Shown: positions 13,022-16,140 of the stretch, one piece after another
Layout: every line of letters starts with the position of its first letter
Numbering within the stretch: position 1 is the first letter of the stretch
Assembly (NCBI GenBank): GCA_017503885.1
Contig: JAFVSF010000016.1
Span: 1 to 16,140, forward strand
Source: Clostridia bacterium
GTDB lineage: Bacteria > Bacillota > Clostridia > Christensenellales > Borkfalkiaceae
Reading direction: 5' to 3'
Length of the DNA stretch: 16,140 nt
Notes under the pieces: generated by a model
The model's database searches: none
What the model was told of the DNA's origin: nothing
The model's input: only the letters and a program-made list of their open reading frames with translations
Position numbers and translations under genes: made by a program

Positions 13022-14731
13022 TTAGTTGTAATAGTTTGGATTTACAAGGTCGTCTGCGTTATCGCAGTAATAGATATAAGAATCAACAATCTCCCCGCTT
13101 GAAGAAGAAAGAACGATTACACTGCCTCCAACGTAAGGAGTTCCAACCTTTTTCCAAATTGCAGTCTCTACAATTTTACCTTCCTCCGAAACGGCATTAT
13201 ACCTGTCGTATTCGCTAGATTTTTGACCATACTGCAAACGCACTCCTTCGTAAACGACGCTTGAATTATTACAATGCTCATGCCCTACGAAAATAGAGTC
13301 TACGCCCAAAGCCTTCATATCGCTAAACAATCTCTTCGAGCCGTCCCAAGCATCCTTCATTTGTCTACCTATATAGCCAAAATCTCCTTCACGCCTATTC
13401 TCAAGATAATCAATATGTATTTCTTGATTTTTCTTGCTGTTATCAAAGCCGTATTTGGTTAAAGCCTCGCCAAAAACTGCAAGCTGAATATGAAATGCAA
13501 AAGATATTTTGGTTTGCGGAGAAAGTTCTTTAAGCCTTTGTATTTGATTTGTATACCACTCGATTTGGTCTTCACCAAAACCAACGGAAGAAGTTGTTTG
13601 ACCATTTAACATTGACGCACTACTAGCATCTGAACAGCCGTTTGAATCTAGCATATAAAACACACGCTTTAAAACCCCGTCTTGGCAAATACCAACCGAA
13701 TAATTACCGTTACCTGTTAAATTACCTTGCTTGAATAAGCAAAATTGAGCTTTTTCAAACTGCTCGCATTGCCAATCTGCACCCATAGCACTTTCGTTAT
13801 CATGATTACCAAACACGGGTGCCCAAGGAATTTCAAAACTTTCCATAAAAGCAATAAAGTTAACTAGCACACTACCGTTATCATCATATTTACCATACAC
13901 TATATCTCCGGTAATAATGATTAAATCAGGGTTTGTTGCCTCTATGGTTTCTGTTAAATAATCATAGCAGTATTGAGGAATTTTATCTGTTGCATAAGTA
14001 ATTTTATCGCCACTAGAAACATCTGGTCTTGCCTGGGCTCCGTCTATTATTTGGGTGTCGGTAAGTTGCAATACAACTACGTCTTTTCCGGAAGGAACGT
14101 TAACTATAAAATCTGGAATATTAATTACAGAAAGCAAAACCGTATCCTCCTTTTCAACCCTTTGCAAACCCTCTTCATCTAAAAAATAGCCATCACAATC
14201 TTCGCAATACCAATGCTCTATAGTACCGTTTTGATCTCCAACTACAGGTACACTTTCACGGTGCTCCATATTTTGATGTGCTAGGCTTGGAATCTCCAAT
14301 TTTTCAGCATTTGTCCTTTCGGTACATTGCTCGTCAGCAAACTTACCACCACACTCAGAACAAATCCAATGCTCGCTTACACCACTTTCGCCACACGTTG
14401 GAGCAATCTCCTCTTGCTTTTCGCCATTATGTGGCAAAAGCCCTGTCTTAGTCTCTTCAACGGTTATTTGTTGCTCTGCATTTTCATCTAAAAAATAACC
14501 ACTACAACCCCAGCAGAAATAAAATTCGATATTGCCCCTTTTAGTACAAGTAGAACTAACGGCCTCTATTTTTGTAATGCTATGTTCGTGTACAATTTCC
14601 TCTTCACTCATCACGCTCTCTTGCTTTTGAATGCTAGTAGTTTCAATCTGGCTATCCACGTTAGAAAATTCGCACGCCAATAAGCAAAGACAACACGTAA
14701 TAAGCATAATAAACACTAAAAGTTTTTTCAT
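13022..14731 (-). CDS. Lipoprotein calcineurin-like metallophosphatase with N-terminal Cys/His repeats
   Basis: Probable surface-anchored phosphoesterase; substrate unknown. The 569-aa product has a signal peptide with lipobox LLAC (lipidated Cys20). Three ribbon-like repeats follow: His50-Cys62-Cys73-Cys76; His101-Cys113-Cys124-Cys127 with identical spacing; and a third, near 152-179, that keeps CEDC (176-179) but has no Cys at the first position. The catalytic domain (about 216-555) has all dinuclear-metal motifs: DTQ (225-227), GD (275-276), GNHD (308-311), His414 and GHEH (483-486), a pattern like Dcr2-type phosphatases. AAGGAGG lies about 13 bases above the ATG, rather far. Its codon context is unlike its neighbours, and it is flanked by an exact 35-bp repeat, so transfer is possible. 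Confidence 0.9.
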   Translation of the reverse strand: MKKLLVFIMLITCCLCLLACEFSNVDSQIETTSIQKQESVMSEEEIVHEHSITKIEAVSSTCTKRGNIEFYFCWGCSGYFLDENAEQQITVEETKTGLLPHNGEKQEEIAPTCGESGVSEHWICSECGGKFADEQCTERTNAEKLEIPSLAHQNMEHRESVPVVGDQNGTIEHWYCEDCDGYFLDEEGLQRVEKEDTVLLSVINIPDFIVNVPSGKDVVVLQLTDTQIIDGAQARPDVSSGDKITYATDKIPQYCYDYLTETIEATNPDLIIITGDIVYGKYDDNGSVLVNFIAFMESFEIPWAPVFGNHDNESAMGADWQCEQFEKAQFCLFKQGNLTGNGNYSVGICQDGVLKRVFYMLDSNGCSDASSASMLNGQTTSSVGFGEDQIEWYTNQIQRLKELSPQTKISFAFHIQLAVFGEALTKYGFDNSKKNQEIHIDYLENRREGDFGYIGRQMKDAWDGSKRLFSDMKALGVDSIFVGHEHCNNSSVVYEGVRLQYGQKSSEYDRYNAVSEEGKIVETAIWKKVGTPYVGGSVIVLSSSSGEIVDSYIYYCDNADDLVNPNYYN

Positions 14732-14785
14732 TATTTAACGCACACCTCCTTGTACACGTCTCGTAAGTTAATTACACTTATCATT

Positions 14786-14794
14786 ATTTTAGCA
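14786..14794 (-). promoter_or_regulatory. Weak candidate promoter of the metallophosphatase gene
   Basis: On the minus strand TGC followed by TAAAAT (plus 14786-14791) could be an extended -10 element. No acceptable -35 lies at the right distance. The region 14732-14885 is very AT-rich and otherwise empty. Confidence 0.3.
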
Positions 14795-14885
14795 AAATAA
14801 AATAATAATTTCTACTCATTTTTTTATTTAGTACAATTTATTTTTTATATTGTATAATATTTTAGTTAGTAGGTAAAAAAAAAGG

Positions 14886-14920
14886 AAAACCCCTTGATAA
14901 TCAACCTATCAAGGGGTTTT
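14886..14920 (-). terminator. Terminator of the beta-galactosidase gene, copy 2 of the 35-bp repeat
   Basis: The stem, loop and orientation are identical to the copy at 12976-13010. On the minus strand it starts 6 bases after the GH35 stop and is followed by TTTT, two C and nine T, a very strong termination signal. Confidence 0.95.
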
Positions 14921-14926
14921 TACTTT

Positions 14927-16140
14927 TTACAAGAAATCACAACCTTTGCTTGTGCCTAAATCGTGCTCTGCGCAAAACTCTACCGTTGGGTTTTCTACAG
15001 CATCAGATTCAAACACCAAAATTTCGTTTTTACCTGATTTTAAGAAAGGAGCAGGCACAAACAAAGTCTTTTGTGGACCTGCATCGTTAAAATATCTGCC
15101 GATATTTACACCGTTAATTTTAACAAAGCCTTTGTGAAACCCGTCTAAACGCAAGAACGTGTCGCATGGCTCGCCGTCAATTTCTAAATAACCCCTTAAA
15201 AACGTAGGCTTATATAACGGCATTTTATCTATCTTTTTAAAGCGAAGGTTATCAAGCTCATCTTCCATCGGCAAGCAATAATTATTCCAGCCAAAATGAC
15301 CTTGAATACCAACTATTACAGAATCTATACCCTTTCGGTCACGAATTTTTGCACCGTAGTTTACACGTCCCATATTTTCAACTAGAATATCAACGTTGAA
15401 AGTTTTTTGCATATCGTCTGTGCCACAGTTCACCTTTTCGCCATCGACAGGAAGAGCCCAACGGCAATACGTTCCCTTTAACTCGCCGTCAACAAAGATT
15501 TGCGCACGGTCGTGAACGTTCTCAATATTAATATCGCCTAAGTGTATTTCGCGTGGGCCTTTTAAAACCGAACGGTATAAAATATAGCCGAAGTTTTGAC
15601 CAAACTCTTCCATAAATTTAGGCGTTGGCGAATATATAGGCTTAGATATTCTATCTAAATTCTCAAACAAGTCTGCGCATTCAGTAAGCTCAACCTTGCC
15701 ATATGCAACCTTTTTCGTTTCGGTTGCCGTGATAGGTGGAACGTTGCCGTAATACCTTTGAATAATATCTCTAACGGCATAATAGGTTGGCGTTCTATCG
15801 CCTGCTTCGCTTAGTGGCGACGAGTAATCATAACTAGTGACCGTTGGTCGATAAACGTTGTCGTAATTTGCGCCGTTAGTAAAGCCGAAGTTCGTGCCAC
15901 CGTGGAACATATAGAAATTTAATGATGCTCCTATTTTGAAAAAGCCTTCAAAATCATCTGTTATTTCCTTAGCTGTGCGCGTATGATGCTCTTCAAACCA
16001 ATGGTCAAACCAACCACACCAGTATTCTCCACACATAACTGGTTGATTTGGATGAAATTCTTTTAATTTTGCAAGTCGCATTTCGGACTTTGAGCCAAAA
16101 TTTGCAACGGCAAGACACCCGTCGATTGCACCACCTGCAA
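14927..16140 (-). CDS. GH35 beta-galactosidase, C-terminal part (cut by right edge)
   Basis: Retaining glycosidase that removes terminal beta-linked galactose. The frame stays open to the window edge, so the first in-frame Met (16079-16081) is internal, and about 403 codons are seen. GEYWCGWFDHW holds the catalytic nucleophile Glu of GH35, followed by HTRTAKEI and the hallmark FYMFHGGTNFGFTNGANYD. Beta-sandwich segments follow: VKINGVNIGRYF and a stretch ending TLFVPAPFLKSGKNEI are typical of the terminal galactose-binding-like domain. The acid/base Glu and any signal peptide lie outside the window. No C-terminal anchor is present. Confidence 0.95.
   Translation of the reverse strand, partial: AGGAIDGCLAVANFGSKSEMRLAKLKEFHPNQPVMCGEYWCGWFDHWFEEHHTRTAKEITDDFEGFFKIGASLNFYMFHGGTNFGFTNGANYDNVYRPTVTSYDYSSPLSEAGDRTPTYYAVRDIIQRYYGNVPPITATETKKVAYGKVELTECADLFENLDRISKPIYSPTPKFMEEFGQNFGYILYRSVLKGPREIHLGDINIENVHDRAQIFVDGELKGTYCRWALPVDGEKVNCGTDDMQKTFNVDILVENMGRVNYGAKIRDRKGIDSVIVGIQGHFGWNNYCLPMEDELDNLRFKKIDKMPLYKPTFLRGYLEIDGEPCDTFLRLDGFHKGFVKINGVNIGRYFNDAGPQKTLFVPAPFLKSGKNEILVFESDAVENPTVEFCAEHDLGTSKGCDFL

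Noticed and set aside
14838..14866. Plus-strand promoter around TATAAT downstream of the metallophosphatase start region
   Set aside because: There is no -35, it would run straight into a terminator, and it drives no plus-strand gene; it is likely chance in very AT-rich DNA.
13011..14885. Composite transposon bounded by the two 35-bp repeats
   Set aside because: No transposase, terminal inverted repeats or target-site duplication is visible; both repeats work as ordinary terminators.
16079..16081. Met at this point as the true start of the GH35 gene
   Set aside because: The reading frame continues upstream to the edge with typical GH35 sequence (LAVANFGSKSE), and the catalytic domain would otherwise lack its N-terminal half.

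Overview
The window looks like a chromosomal piece of an AT-rich, low-GC Gram-positive anaerobe of the Clostridia type. The evidence is strong AGGAGG ribosome binding sites, textbook sigma-A promoters (several with a TGn extended -10), many Cys-anchored surface lipoproteins with Ser/Glu/Thr-rich linkers, and a str operon in the usual order. An uncultured gut lineage such as Christensenellales is my guess from the style of the lipoproteins and the GH35 gene; it is not demonstrated. No rRNA, tRNA, transposase, integrase or CRISPR array was seen.

Layout. From 1 to 1323 (minus strand) lies rpsL-rpsG-fusA, with fusA cut by the left edge; rpsL and rpsG are separated by a 182-nt spacer that can fold into four consecutive hairpins. 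From 1602 to 6426 (minus) lie three paralogous, apparently undescribed lipoproteins of 526, 548 and 438 aa, each with its own strong promoter. From 6518 to 9177 (minus) is the translationally coupled tldD-tldE protease pair. A divergent promoter region then leads into a CNNM/CorC-type membrane transporter (9383-10678, plus). Two further plus-strand genes follow: a three-helix membrane protein with a split Cys4 zinc-ribbon-like tail (10848-11588) and a ferritin-like putative diiron protein (11686-12960), both behind promoters carrying palindromes. The right part is on the minus strand again: a lipoprotein metallophosphatase with three zinc-ribbon-like repeats (13022-14731) and a GH35 beta-galactosidase running off the right edge (14927-16140).

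How it fits together. Nearly every transcription unit is bounded by a recognisable promoter and an intrinsic terminator, so most genes here are small independent units rather than one large operon. The str genes make translation machinery. TldD/TldE clip unfolded or modified peptides in the cytoplasm. The CNNM protein probably moves divalent cations, and the ferritin-like protein with its membrane zinc-ribbon neighbour suggests metal or oxidative-stress handling (inference). The lipoproteins, metallophosphatase and beta-galactosidase are surface or carbohydrate/phosphate functions. The most unusual items are the lipoprotein triplet, the ferritin-like protein with three equally spaced E...[E/D]xxH units, the folded rpsL-rpsG spacer, Arg at S12 position 88, and an exact 35-bp terminator repeat on both sides of the metallophosphatase gene, whose codon context differs from its neighbours.
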